A DNA stretch of 64,000 nt from positions 62,001 through 126,000 of the forward strand of contig NZ_JACICC010000002.1 of the NCBI RefSeq assembly GCF_014195635.1. The letters are read 5' to 3'. The notes under the pieces are model-generated. The model searched no databases, was not told the DNA's origin, and was given only the letters and a program-made list of their open reading frames with translations. Positions 32,092 through 41,700 of this stretch are shown piece after piece. This DNA is from Pseudochelatococcus contaminans (GTDB lineage: Bacteria; Pseudomonadota; Alphaproteobacteria; Rhizobiales; Beijerinckiaceae). How positions within the stretch are numbered: position 1 is the stretch's first letter; each line of letters starts with the position of its first letter. A program made the translations under genes and the position numbers.

Positions 32092-32855
32092 CAACAGAAG
32101 CGACAAACAACAGCCGCAAGCGTGTTCTCGTAACAGGAGGCGCGAAGGGCCTGGGTGCTGCGATTGTCGAAACCCTGGTTTCACAGGGGTTCGACGTTGA
32201 CTTTACATACCGCTCATCCGGCGATGCCGCGCATAGCTCCGCCGAACGACTGTCACAGAACGGCGTCACCGTCCGCGCGCTTCCTCTCGACCTCTCCGAT
32301 CGCGGGGCAATCAATGCGTTTGGCGAAACGGCTGCCGACGAAAATTATTTCGGCTTCATCCATAATGCCGGGCAATCTTATGACACGCTTGCAGCCGTGC
32401 TGGTGCAGGACAATGCCGAAGCGATTATGCAGGTCAACTTCTGGTCGTTCACGCAATTGGTGAAGGCGCTGGTGCGCCCGATGATCCGCGCGCGTGCCGG
32501 ACGCATCGTGGCCATCGGCTCTGTCGCGGCGCTGCAAGGCAATCCCGGCAACAGCGCCTATGCAGCCTCGAAGGGTGCGCTGCTGAGCTATCTGCGCACA
32601 CTCACCGTTGAAACGGCCAAACGCGGTGTAACCGCCAACTACATTGCGCCCGGCTTCATCGATACCGATATGCTGGCCCCCTATGCCGCATATCGCGCCA
32701 ATATGGAAAAGCAGATCCCAGCGGGACGCTTTGCCCGTGTCGAGGAGGTGGCCGGCCTTGCTGCCTTCCTTCTCTCCGACCCTGCTGCGTATATCACAGG
32801 TGCAGTTTTGCCGATCGACGGTGGCCTTACAGCCCAGATTGGCATTCACCGCTGA
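32088..32855 (+). CDS. FabG-like 3-oxoacyl-ACP reductase (SDR family)
   Basis: A 255-residue classical short-chain dehydrogenase: cofactor motif TGGAKGLG (16-23), NAG at 93-95, and catalytic Ser145, Tyr158 and Lys162 (SAYAASKG). YRSSGDAAHS after strand 2 suggests NADPH preference. In this cluster it would reduce the 3-keto intermediate on AcpXL. The textbook rhizobial acpXL cluster has no reductase at this position, so the gene makes the module more self-contained. ATGA overlap with the ketosynthase. Confidence 0.92.
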   Translation: MTTEATNNSRKRVLVTGGAKGLGAAIVETLVSQGFDVDFTYRSSGDAAHSSAERLSQNGVTVRALPLDLSDRGAINAFGETAADENYFGFIHNAGQSYDTLAAVLVQDNAEAIMQVNFWSFTQLVKALVRPMIRARAGRIVAIGSVAALQGNPGNSAYAASKGALLSYLRTLTVETAKRGVTANYIAPGFIDTDMLAPYAAYRANMEKQIPAGRFARVEEVAGLAAFLLSDPAAYITGAVLPIDGGLTAQIGIHR

Positions 32856-32973
32856 ACTCTGACCTCCTGTTTCATCAAGGCAGGAGGCAGGTGCGATCAT
32901 TCACTGAATATGTTTTTCTTCAGCGAAGCGGCGGCGGCTTCGCGCGAAAACGGTCTTGCGAGGAAACAGTTTC

Positions 32974-33996
32974 ATGCGTGCCCTGCAACTTTTTGGCGAC
33001 CGCGATCTGCGTCTTGTCGATGTCGCTGCCCCCCCTTCTCCCGGTCCCGGCGAGGTTCAGGTTCGCGTCCGGGCGGTCGGCCTCAACCACATCGACGTGT
33101 GGGGATTTCGCGGCATGGCCTTCGCCAAGCGCAAGCTGCCACTGACAGTTGGAGCGGAAGCCGCAGGCGAGATCGTTGCGATCGGCGAGAGCGTCGATAA
33201 TGTTGTGGTTGGTGATCGCGTGGCACTCTATGGCGCGAAAACGTGCGGCGAATGCCGGGCCTGCCGCGAAGGGCGCGATAATCTGTGTGAAAACGTCGCC
33301 GGCATCATGGGCTTTCATGTCGACGGTTTTACGTGCGAGCTTGTCAATATGCAGGCGAGACTCGTCGTCAAGATACCGGATGGAGTCAGCTTCGAAGAAG
33401 CTGCCTGTGCGCCTATCGCGTTCGGTACCGTGCAACACATGTTGTTTGACAACGCCAAGCTGGAGCCAGGCGAGACCGTTCTCGTGCACGCCGGGGGATC
33501 GGGCATCGGCACGGCAGCGGTCCGGATGGCGAAGGCTATTGGCTGCACGGTCATCACCACCGTAGGTGATGATGAAAAAGGCGAGAAAGTCAAAGCTCTC
33601 GGCGCAGATCACGTCATCAACTACCGCACCGACAGGTTTGAGGGCGTCGTACGCAAGTTGACGGGGCGCAAGGGCGTCGATGTGGTGTTCGAGCATGTCG
33701 GCGCTGATACTTGGAACGGCTCGCTTCTCAGCCTCAAGCGCGGCGGCCGTCTGGTTACCTGCGGCTCGACATCGGGCGTTTCGACCACGATGAACCTGAT
33801 GCAGCTTTTCCAGCAGCAATATAAGATATTCGGTTCCTTCGGATGTAATCTTCGCAATATCCGTGAGGCCTTGGACAAGATGGCCTCAGACATCCGCCCT
33901 GTTATCGATACCGTCTACCAACTCGACCACTTCCAGGACGGCCTGGACCGCCTGGAGGGACGAAAAGTTTTTGGCAAAATCATTGTCACGGTCTGA
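32974..33996 (+). CDS. Zinc-type alcohol dehydrogenase of the AcpXL cluster (FabXL-like)
   Basis: A 340-residue medium-chain dehydrogenase/reductase. The structural zinc lobe cysteines are Cys91, 94, 97 and 105 (CGECRACREGRDNLC); the dinucleotide fold is VHAGGSGIGTAAVRMAKAIG. In rhizobia the equivalent gene of the acpXL cluster is annotated as an alcohol dehydrogenase and is needed for normal very-long-chain modification, but its exact reaction is unsettled. ATG 32974 gives the family N-terminus MRALQLFGD. It lies 118 bp after the reductase and ends at a strong terminator. Confidence 0.9.
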   Translation: MRALQLFGDRDLRLVDVAAPPSPGPGEVQVRVRAVGLNHIDVWGFRGMAFAKRKLPLTVGAEAAGEIVAIGESVDNVVVGDRVALYGAKTCGECRACREGRDNLCENVAGIMGFHVDGFTCELVNMQARLVVKIPDGVSFEEAACAPIAFGTVQHMLFDNAKLEPGETVLVHAGGSGIGTAAVRMAKAIGCTVITTVGDDEKGEKVKALGADHVINYRTDRFEGVVRKLTGRKGVDVVFEHVGADTWNGSLLSLKRGGRLVTCGSTSGVSTTMNLMQLFQQQYKIFGSFGCNLRNIREALDKMASDIRPVIDTVYQLDHFQDGLDRLEGRKVFGKIIVTV

Positions 33997-34028
33997 TACC
34001 TGCCAAAAAGATATTACCCCTTTCGGAT

Positions 34029-34068
34029 AAAAATCGGCCCCGCCAACATTGACGGGGCCGATTTTTTT
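34029..34068 (+). terminator. Strong bidirectional intrinsic terminator
   Basis: ATCGGCCCCG and CGGGGCCGAT form a perfect 10-bp stem around a 10-nt loop, with a run of seven T on the plus strand and A-rich sequence on the other side (AAAA, T-run on the minus strand). It ends the acyl-chain operon and probably also the convergent hydrolase gene. Confidence 0.92.
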
Positions 34069-34093
34069 ATCTTCGCATCAAAAAGGGGCTTGC

Positions 34094-35377
34094 TTACTGC
34101 ACCCCCTCCACCGTGCCGGACAGGGACTGGCCCAATCCCTGAAGTTGGCCGCCGTAGTTTTCGCGCGTTTTCGCGTCCAACACAGCAACCGGCGCAGCCA
34201 AAACCAGACCTGCGGCTGTGCCGACCGATGTCGCCGCACCGGAGGTAATCTGAATAATGTGATCGCCGAACCCAGCGCGTGAGTCCGTCAGCGTCTGACC
34301 GCCGGCGACGCGAGCGCCAATCAATTGCACGACCTCGGGACTCTCGGCGAACGTGCCATGATTGAGCCTGTCGGTGGTGCGCACCCCGGCCATATCGACG
34401 ACGGTCACATTCTTCCGGTTGAATTCGGACTTGAACGGCTCGATTGCCGGGTTGATCGCACCAAGGCGGACGCTGCTGCCCCACACCCGCCGGGAAACCG
34501 CAAGCGCACGATCATCGCGCGAGGTAAACAATACGAAGTTCGCTGGTTTGCCACCGGGCTTTCCGGACGCACGAATCTGCGAAATCTGCGTTCTGAAGAC
34601 GTCGATGTCCACGTCGGGAGCGGCCAACATAACATTCGTTATCTTCGGCGCAAGGCGGCCGTTATTGCGGATTGCCATCTGGCGCAGAGCCTCCAGCGCC
34701 ACCCAGTTGCCCATGGAGTGCGCCAGAATCGAGATCTCGCCAACGCTCTTGTCGCGTGCGAGCACCGTCAGCAGATTCTCCAGGCTATCACGCGAGAAGT
34801 TGGCACTCTCACGATCATAACCATAAGCAAGAAGGCTGCCACGTGACGGCCAGGTAAAGAGGACCGGAGCCACTTTTGCGCCTGAGTCGTTTACGATTTG
34901 CGCAAACCGGAAAACGGCATCCTCAAAGCGATTGTTGTATCCGTGCACAAACACGAGAACGCTGCGTTGGGGTGTCTTTTTGAGCACGCGCTGAAAACGC
35001 TGAAGCGCTTGCTTTTCATTGAGGAAGTCCGCCTGCAAGGCCACAAAGTCCGTCGCGGGATTGCCGGGCAAACGGCGCGGCCATTGCACTTCGCCTGGCT
35101 TGCGAGCACTGGCGGGCGGTATGGAGACAACGATATCAGCAAAGGCGGCGTGCTCACGGCGCTCACCCGAGAACATTTCGGCGCGATTTGCTGCTTCCTC
35201 ACGGGTGGTCACGACCATCATATCAACCCTAGTCGCTCCCGGAACCGTTTCGGCAACCGGAGAAAGCACACCGCGAGGGTTTCCAGCGCATGAAGCCAAT
35301 ATGAGCGCCACCACGCTCAACACGGCGGCCCGGAGAAGAGGCAATCTATTCCGGCTAATCGTCAGAGCGCTCACCAT
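34094..35377 (-). CDS. Alpha/beta hydrolase lipoprotein (DUF900 type)
   Basis: A 427-residue serine-hydrolase-fold protein. The N-terminus has a hydrophobic signal ending in a lipobox (LILASC-AG), so it should be lipid-anchored. The nucleophile elbow is AHSMGNW; the oxyanion strand VLVFVHGYNNRFEDAVFR and TWPSRGSLLAYGYDRESANFS are typical of DUF900. Substrate unknown. ATG 35377 is preferred because it directly precedes the signal; 35428 would add 17 residues. It converges with the acyl-chain operon but lies on the opposite strand, so a link to lipid A is only positional. Confidence 0.85.
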   Translation of the reverse strand: MVSALTISRNRLPLLRAAVLSVVALILASCAGNPRGVLSPVAETVPGATRVDMMVVTTREEAANRAEMFSGERREHAAFADIVVSIPPASARKPGEVQWPRRLPGNPATDFVALQADFLNEKQALQRFQRVLKKTPQRSVLVFVHGYNNRFEDAVFRFAQIVNDSGAKVAPVLFTWPSRGSLLAYGYDRESANFSRDSLENLLTVLARDKSVGEISILAHSMGNWVALEALRQMAIRNNGRLAPKITNVMLAAPDVDIDVFRTQISQIRASGKPGGKPANFVLFTSRDDRALAVSRRVWGSSVRLGAINPAIEPFKSEFNRKNVTVVDMAGVRTTDRLNHGTFAESPEVVQLIGARVAGGQTLTDSRAGFGDHIIQITSGAATSVGTAAGLVLAAPVAVLDAKTRENYGGQLQGLGQSLSGTVEGVQ

Positions 35378-35742
35378 CAACTCCACCCTGTATTCCCGAG
35401 GCGACAAACCCGACACGCGATCAATCAAATTCGATGTCTCTTATAGGCACAAATACAACGCCGATGAAATGCACCCCGCATCAAATATAGGGTCACAGAA
35501 CATAATCAGGTTAAGAATTTTGAGAGCGGTTGCATGGAAATGACAGAGGGCCACCAGTAAAGCATCAATCAATCGATATAGATGCTTATAATATCTTTTA
35601 AAATGAAAAAGCCCCGAAGCCAATGCTCCGGAGCTTTTAATAGTCTATCGATATAGCATGACAATGACGAAGTGAACCGTAGCAGGCTGTCTCACCATCA
35701 AAGCGGCGCCTGACCTGCTAAACAGATGTTAGCACAAGCAGC
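35378..35742. other. AT-rich intergenic region between hydrolase and ATP synthase genes
   Basis: About 365 bp with clearly lower GC than the neighbours. It holds the F0 operon terminator (35603-35638) and presumably the hydrolase promoter. A 60-codon minus-strand frame at 35441-35623 overlaps the terminator and is not supported as a gene. Confidence 0.5.
35603..35638 (-). terminator. Intrinsic terminator of the F0 ATP synthase operon
   Basis: On the minus strand a stem of about 12 bp (AAGCTCCGGAGC / GCTTCGGGGCTT, one mismatch) with a 4-nt loop is followed by TTTTTCATTTT, 105 bp after the atpF stop. Confidence 0.85.
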
Positions 35743-36231
35743 TTAATGGATCTGTGCCCGGACTTCCTTCAGGCTATCTTCAAAAATCTGCTCGGCCTTT
35801 TGAGTGCCTTTCAGATTGTCACGCAAAATCTCTTCAGCCGCGCGAACTGCAGCGTCGGCAGCAGCTGCACGGACGTCAGCCGTAGCCTGCACTTCAGCTT
35901 GAGCAATCTTGGCCTCGGCAGCAGCGGTGCGGCGTGCCACGAACTCTTGAAGACGCGCATGTGCTTCAGCGGCGGCACTGGCCGCATCCGTGCGCGCTGT
36001 ATCGATGATCGTCTGAGCTTCCCGCTCCGCAGCAACGCGCTTGGCTTCATAGGCCTTTAGCAATGCTTCGGCTTCATCGCGAAAACGACGGGCTTCAGCG
36101 AGATCGCTGGCAATCTGCTTGGTGCGATTGTCGAGCGAGTTCGCAATTATCTTGCCGAGGCCAAACTTGAATGCAACGGCCAGAAAGGCGAGAACAGAGA
36201 CGGCAACCCAGAAATCTGCTTCCAGAAACAT
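35743..36231 (-). CDS. atpF: ATP synthase F0 subunit b
   Basis: The 162-residue b subunit has an N-terminal membrane helix (about 6-26, FWVAVSVLAFLAVAFKFG) and a long charged coiled coil rich in Ala/Glu/Arg (EARRFRDEAEALLKAYEAKR) forming half of the peripheral stalk. It is the last gene of the minus-strand order atpI-atpB-atpE-b'-b. The F1 genes are not here, as usual in alphaproteobacteria where F0 and F1 operons are separate. Confidence 0.93.
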   Translation of the reverse strand: MFLEADFWVAVSVLAFLAVAFKFGLGKIIANSLDNRTKQIASDLAEARRFRDEAEALLKAYEAKRVAAEREAQTIIDTARTDAASAAAEAHARLQEFVARRTAAAEAKIAQAEVQATADVRAAAADAAVRAAEEILRDNLKGTQKAEQIFEDSLKEVRAQIH

Positions 36232-36240
36232 TGTCGTCTC

Positions 36241-36774
36241 CTATCGATCAAGTGCGGACTTGACCGCCTTATCAACCTGAACCTGAGTCGGCGCGCTGCC
36301 AAGCAGACGCTCGACGATCGACGACGTGGCTTCCGAAGCAATCTCGCCAACATGGCTAAGCGCCTTGGTCTTGGTGTCGTCGATGGTTTTTTCGGCGTTT
36401 GCGATACGAGTCGCCAGATCCTGTTCCAACGACTTGCGTTGGACTTCGCTCTCACTCGCCAAACTGGCACGCGTTTCCTCGGCGATAACGCGCGCATTAT
36501 TCTTGGCAGCAGCGAGGCTGGCCTCGTAGGCGGCAAAGGCTTCATCGGCCTGCGCCTTGAGCCTGGCGGCATCGGCGAGGTCGGTTTCGACACGTTGCTT
36601 GCGCTCCTCGATCACGGAGGCGAGACGCGGCAGGGCGATCTTGGAGACAAACCAGTAAAGAAAAGCAAACGTCAGCACCAACCAGAAAATCTGGGATGCG
36701 AAAGTATCGGTGTCGAACGGAGGGAAGCCAACTTCCTCAGCAAGATCAACCCCGTTTTCAATCGCTTTAGCCAT
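36241..36774 (-). CDS. atpG: ATP synthase F0 subunit b'
   Basis: The divergent b' subunit (177 residues) of photosynthetic and alphaproteobacterial ATP synthases: VGFPPFDTDTFASQIFWLVLT opening (membrane helix), then PRLASVIEERKQRVETDL and a coiled coil. It pairs with b to form the heterodimeric stalk. Nine bp separate it from atpF. Confidence 0.92.
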   Translation of the reverse strand: MAKAIENGVDLAEEVGFPPFDTDTFASQIFWLVLTFAFLYWFVSKIALPRLASVIEERKQRVETDLADAARLKAQADEAFAAYEASLAAAKNNARVIAEETRASLASESEVQRKSLEQDLATRIANAEKTIDDTKTKALSHVGEIASEATSSIVERLLGSAPTQVQVDKAVKSALDR

Positions 36775-36945
36775 CTGCCAACCCCTCCTTCATGAGGACG
36801 CAACATCCGACCCTAACGCCGGATGCCAAACAGACAGACGGGCCCACGCGCGCCACAATCGGCAACGAGACCCATCATTTGATGGCGGACAGCCTTCGGG
36901 ATAATCCACCCCGAAGGCAAAACCGCCGTCACTCTGTGTGATTGA

Positions 36946-37176
36946 TCAGACAGCGAACAGCAGCAGAAGCGCGATCAGCAGCGAGAAGATGCCGAGTGCT
37001 TCCGTGAGAGCGAAGCCGAGAACCAGCGTACCGCGCTGGGCTTCGGCAGCCGCCGGGTTGCGGAAGGCACCAGCGAAGTACTGACCGAACAGGTTGCCCA
37101 GAGCAAGAGCAGCACCAGCGAGACCAAACGTGGCGAGACCGGCACCGATGTACTTAGCAGCAGCAGCGAGTTCCAT
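36946..37176 (-). CDS. atpE: ATP synthase F0 subunit c
   Basis: A 76-residue hairpin of two helices; GAGLATFGLAGAALALGNLF is helix 1 and LVLGFALTEALGIFSLLIAL helix 2 with the proton-binding Glu (FALTEALG). No sodium-binding signature is obvious. The 171 bp between this gene and b' contain no recognised gene. Confidence 0.96.
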   Translation of the reverse strand: MELAAAAKYIGAGLATFGLAGAALALGNLFGQYFAGAFRNPAAAEAQRGTLVLGFALTEALGIFSLLIALLLLFAV

Positions 37177-37237
37177 GGAAAGCTCCTTAGACTTTGAGAC
37201 ACTTGTCGTGATGGCGGAACAACCGGCCGATATCGGA

Positions 37238-37990
37238 TCAGTGGCCGGGATGCAGGGCGTCGTGCAGATAAAGACTGGTCAGCACGGCGAAGACATACGC
37301 CTGGAGCACCGCAACCAGAAATTCCAGCGCGACGATGGCGATAGTGAACAGAAGCGGCAGCGGCGACAACACAGCTGCGACGGTGCCGCTAGCCAGAAGT
37401 GCGGCGACGAAGCCCGCAAAGATCTTGAGTGCGATGTGGCCAGCCAGAATGTTGGCGAACAGACGCACGGACAGACTGACTGGACGCGAGAGGAACGAAA
37501 CGACCTCAATCGCGACAATCAGCGGCAACAGCCATGCAGGCACACCCGACGGCACGAAGATGTTGAGAAACTTCACGCCGTGCTTGGCAACACCGTAAAC
37601 AATGACCGTCAAAATCACGAGCAGCGACAATGTCGCCGTCACGATGATGCTGCTCGTCACCGTAAACGAGTATGGCAGCATGCCCAGCAGGTTGGCGACG
37701 AGAATGAAGGCAAAGAGGGAGAACACCAGCGGAAAGAAAACCAGACCGTCTTTGCCCGCCGATTGTCGTACCGTATCTGCCACAAACTCGTAGAGCAACT
37801 CACCGGCATTTTGCCAGCGCCCCGGAATCACGGAACGCGATGACGTAACTGCCAGCATAAAGACGACAATCACGCCCACGGTCGCAATCATGAAGAGAGC
37901 GGAGTTCGTCACGGTGACCGGCGAACCGCCAATAAAGAACAGCGGATCGGAAAAATGCCGAATCTCAAACTGTTCGGTAGGACTTGCCAT
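37238..37990 (-). CDS. atpB: ATP synthase F0 subunit a
   Basis: A 250-residue membrane protein with the essential Arg in SLSVRLFANILAGHIALK and the upstream FVFILVANLLGMLPYSFT-like proton-channel segment. It begins MASPTEQFEIRHFSDP. It follows atpI and precedes atpE on the minus strand. Confidence 0.96.
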   Translation of the reverse strand: MASPTEQFEIRHFSDPLFFIGGSPVTVTNSALFMIATVGVIVVFMLAVTSSRSVIPGRWQNAGELLYEFVADTVRQSAGKDGLVFFPLVFSLFAFILVANLLGMLPYSFTVTSSIIVTATLSLLVILTVIVYGVAKHGVKFLNIFVPSGVPAWLLPLIVAIEVVSFLSRPVSLSVRLFANILAGHIALKIFAGFVAALLASGTVAAVLSPLPLLFTIAIVALEFLVAVLQAYVFAVLTSLYLHDALHPGH

Positions 37991-38094
37991 GGCCGCCTCT
38001 TTCCCGCTCGTCTGACAGCGGCCACCTGTGACCGCTTCGAATGCCCCGGACCAGCCGACACACAGTCAGCCGGTCACCCCCTATGTCATTTCCG

Positions 38095-38436
38095 TCAACG
38101 TCCGGACGACGCATTGTCGCGAGACGTCTTCAGATAGCCCGCTGCCCGTAGCACGTTCCAGACGCCTGTCAAGAAGCCCAGCAGCAGAAAAACAATCAAA
38201 CCCCAGGGCGACAGCCCCAGATAGGTATCCACCGCCCATCCGATGCCGCCACCGGCGACGACGCCGGCGATAAATTCGCCGGACAACCGCAAGGCGGCAG
38301 AAACGGACGACGCATCGCCCTGTGACTTAGGCTCATCCGCTTTACGGGCGGCGCGAGCCTCTTCTTCTTTCACAGCCAGCTTGCGGCCCAGTTCATCAAG
38401 CCGTTTGGCAAGATCACCGTCTTCACCTTTCGACAT
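38095..38436 (-). CDS. atpI: ATP synthase protein I
   Basis: AtpI assists assembly of the c-ring. The 113-residue protein has a charged N-terminus (LAKRLDELGRKLAVKEEEAR) and two membrane helices (AGVVAGGGIGWAVDTYL; WGLIVFLLLGFLTGVWNV), as in the family. ATG 38436 is the likely start; the frame stays open to 38514. It heads the F0 operon. Confidence 0.9.
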   Translation of the reverse strand: MSKGEDGDLAKRLDELGRKLAVKEEEARAARKADEPKSQGDASSVSAALRLSGEFIAGVVAGGGIGWAVDTYLGLSPWGLIVFLLLGFLTGVWNVLRAAGYLKTSRDNASSGR

Positions 38437-38759
38437 GCCGACCCCCGTCATAATGCGCATACGACACATTAAGCAGTGAAAGAGAAACCTCACGCAGCCG
38501 GAACGGCAGCACAAGGATATCAGCCGACATTCGACAGGCCGTTATGCGAGAGGACAGCTTTGGAACAGCAAGGCGTGCGACCAAAGCCGCAACCGTTCAA
38601 TTCCAACGAATTTGGCGCAACATAGTGACAGCCGCATTCAGTGTCAACTTCGTCAAAAAAGCGCATAAGGCATTGTTTTCAATACATTAATCGCCCTGGC
38701 GCATATTTTTTCCGCCTGCTTGCGCAGATTTCCGCCGACGTGGTCATTCAGGCAACACA
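38437..38759. other. Intergenic region between smc end and the F0 operon
   Basis: About 320 bp without a gene. It holds the predicted F0 operon promoter (38619-38647) and a long leader of roughly 170 nt before atpI. Confidence 0.5.
38619..38647 (-). promoter_or_regulatory. Predicted sigma-70-type promoter for the F0 ATP synthase operon
   Basis: On the minus strand a perfect TTGACA (38647-38642) is followed after exactly 17 bp by TATGTT (38624-38619). It is about 185 bp upstream of atpI. The -35 is perfect; the -10 matches four of six positions. Confidence 0.6.
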
Positions 38760-41700
38760 TCAGCCAGCTTCGCGGATAGTCTCTGCCACGGCCAGATCCA
38801 CCGATACCAATTGCGATATACCCTTTTCCGCCATCGTCACGCCGAACAGGCGGTCCATGGCGGCCATGGTGATCGGATTATGCGTGATGACGATGAAGCG
38901 CGTTTGCGTTCGCTCCACCATGTCGCGCAGCAGCGCGCAATAACGCTCGACATTCGCGTCGTCGAGTGGCGCATCCACCTCATCCAGAACGCAAACCGGC
39001 GACGGATTTGTCAAAAACACCGCAAATATAAGCGCAATCGCCGTCAGCGCCTGCTCCCCACCAGAGAGCAGGGTCAGCACCTGCGGCTTTTTGCCCGGCG
39101 GGCGGGCATATATTTCAAGACCCGCTTCCAGTGGATCATCCGAATCAATCAGCGTCAGTTCAGCCGTACCGCCGCCGAACAGCAGCGTGAACAGATGCTG
39201 GAAATGCGTATTCACTTCGGAAAAGGCCGCCAGCAACCGCTCACGTCCTTCGCGATTCAGGTTGCCGATGGCTGTGCGCAGACGCCGAATCGCTTCCGTC
39301 AACTCATCGTGCTCGGCACCGATGCCTTCTCGCTTGTCCTGCATCTGCGCCAGTTCTTCCTCGGCCCGCAGGTTGACAGCACCAAGGCGCTCACGCTCCT
39401 GCCGCAACCGAACCAGATCGTTTTCGACGGCATCGGCAGCGGGAATTTCCGCTTCTTCTTCAATTCCTGCGTGCGCTCGCAACTGCTCCGGTGCGATGCC
39501 TAGCGCATCGGCAATGCGGTGGCTGATCCGAACCAGATTTTCCTGCGCGGCCTCGGCAACGGCCTGAGACCTTGCTCGCGCCTCTCGGGCTGCGGAGAGC
39601 GCATCCAAGGCGGCGCGCGCTGCTGTTTCCGCCGTTACAAGAGCGGTTTCTGCCGCGCGGCGCGCTTCGCCGGCTGCAACAACGGCCGCCTCTGCCTCGC
39701 GAGCGTCTCCGGCGGCAACGGCGTGCTGAAGCAACAGCTCTTCTGCTGCCTCGGTTTGTTCAATCTGCGTTTCGCGGGCGATGTCGAGCCGCTCGCCGAT
39801 GTCCTCAAGCACGCCGGCAGCGCGAGCAGCGCGCTCATCCCACGCACGTAACTCCGCCGCGATGGCATCGCGCCGCCGTCGCCGCGCCGCAACATCCCGC
39901 TGCAAACTCTGTAATGAGCGCTCTGCATCGCCGTGCGCGCCGCGCGCCGCAGTGGCGGCAGCACGAGCGCGGGCCGATCCCGCTTCATCCACCTCCGGCA
40001 GGGCCGACAGCTCGGCGGAAGCCGTCTTGACCCCCTCCCCTGCTTGATCGCGCCCCGTTGCAAGACGTGAGACAGCTTCCTCCAGCGCCGCGCGGCGTGT
40101 TGCGGTGGCCGTATTGGCGCGTTCGGCAGCGGTCAGCGCGGCACGAGCATCTTCCAAGGTGCGACGAGCGGCCTGCCGGGCATCGATAGTCCGTGTTTCC
40201 GCCTCGGCGGCAGACCGAATCCGCGTTTGCGCCGCGTCGAGGCGGTCGCGGACAACGCCCGCCTCTTCTTGCGCCTGCTCCGCTTCGGTTTCGAGATCAG
40301 CGAGCCGGTTGCGCTCCTCCAAACGACGCGAAGCTGCCGATGGCGCATCGGCGGCGCTGGTGAAGCCATCCCAGCGCCATACGTCGCCTTCGCGCGTCAC
40401 CAGCCGCTGTCCCAGCGTCAATATCGCTTGCAACTCGGCACCTGATTCGCGATCCACGATGCCGATAGCCCGCAGGCGGCGCTCAAGCGCGGGCGGGCCA
40501 GAGACCTTGTCGGATAAAGGCTCCACACCCGGCGGAAATGCCGCCGTTGGCGTGTCGTCATTCTCGTCTGGCCACGTTGTGCGCCAGTGGGCCGGCGCGG
40601 AGGGGTCAAGCCCGGCGAGCAAATCGTCGCCCAAGGCCGCGCCCAAAGCCGTTTCGTATCCCTTGGCGACCTGAAGCATATCGAGAATCGAAATGCCCCC
40701 GCCGCGTGCGTCCGGCGCGGCCAACCGGCGCAGTGCGGCGATCTCCGCCTCGATTCGCTGCACGCGCCGCTCCGCCTCCGACATCGGCTGGCGTAGTGCT
40801 GCCTCCTCCGCGCGCGCCTCCGTCAACGCGGCGCGGGCTGCATCGGCAGATGATTCGGCCTCCTCGTAAAGCGCTTCACAGGCTTCGGCACGCCCGGCAA
40901 GAATGTCCACATCATCTGGCCCTGCGCGCTCGATCAGCGCCGCCAGCTCCTGTGCGACATGATCATGCTCGCGCGTCAGCTCAACCAGACGCTCTTCCTC
41001 GCGCGTCAAGCGGCGGGATAACTCGGCCCTGCGCGCTGCGACATCCGCCACGCCGGCCTGCACGCGCGCCAGTTCGGCGTCGGCATCCTCAAGCGCCGCC
41101 AGAGTCATGGCCACGACTTCAGCGGCCTCGGCCAGATCGAAATCCGCGCCTTCCAGCCGTGCCGCCAGCGCCCCGTCTTCATCGCGCAAGCGGGCAATCG
41201 TGGTGCCTGCATCCTGAGCCTGCGCCTTTTCGCGCACGATATCCCGTTCCAGCTCGACGATGCGGCGCGCGGCATCCGCGGTGCGCTCGCGGGCGCGCTT
41301 TTCCTCGGCCTCAAGCCGGGCGTGTTGCTGCACCAGATTCTGATAGTTCTGCGCGGTCGCTTCCTCGGCCGCCCGGGCCTGCGCCAACGCATGCGCCGCG
41401 ATGCCCTGGGCATAGGCCGTCTGCGCCTGCCGCTCGCCGCAAGCGGTTACAGCTGATTCGTCTTGCCCGCAGGCAGCTGCGGACCCTGCGACCTGATCCC
41501 GCGCCTCACACCAGGCGATGAGGAGGCTCACCGCTTCCAGCCGGCGAATATCGGCGGACAAGGCGCGGTAACGGCCAGCCTGACGGGCCTGACGGCGCAG
41601 GCCATCCACCTGTCCGTCGATCTCATGCATGACGTCTTCAAGGCGGCGCAGGTTGTCCTCCGCCGCACGCAGGCGCAGTTCTGCCTCGTGGCGGCGGCTG

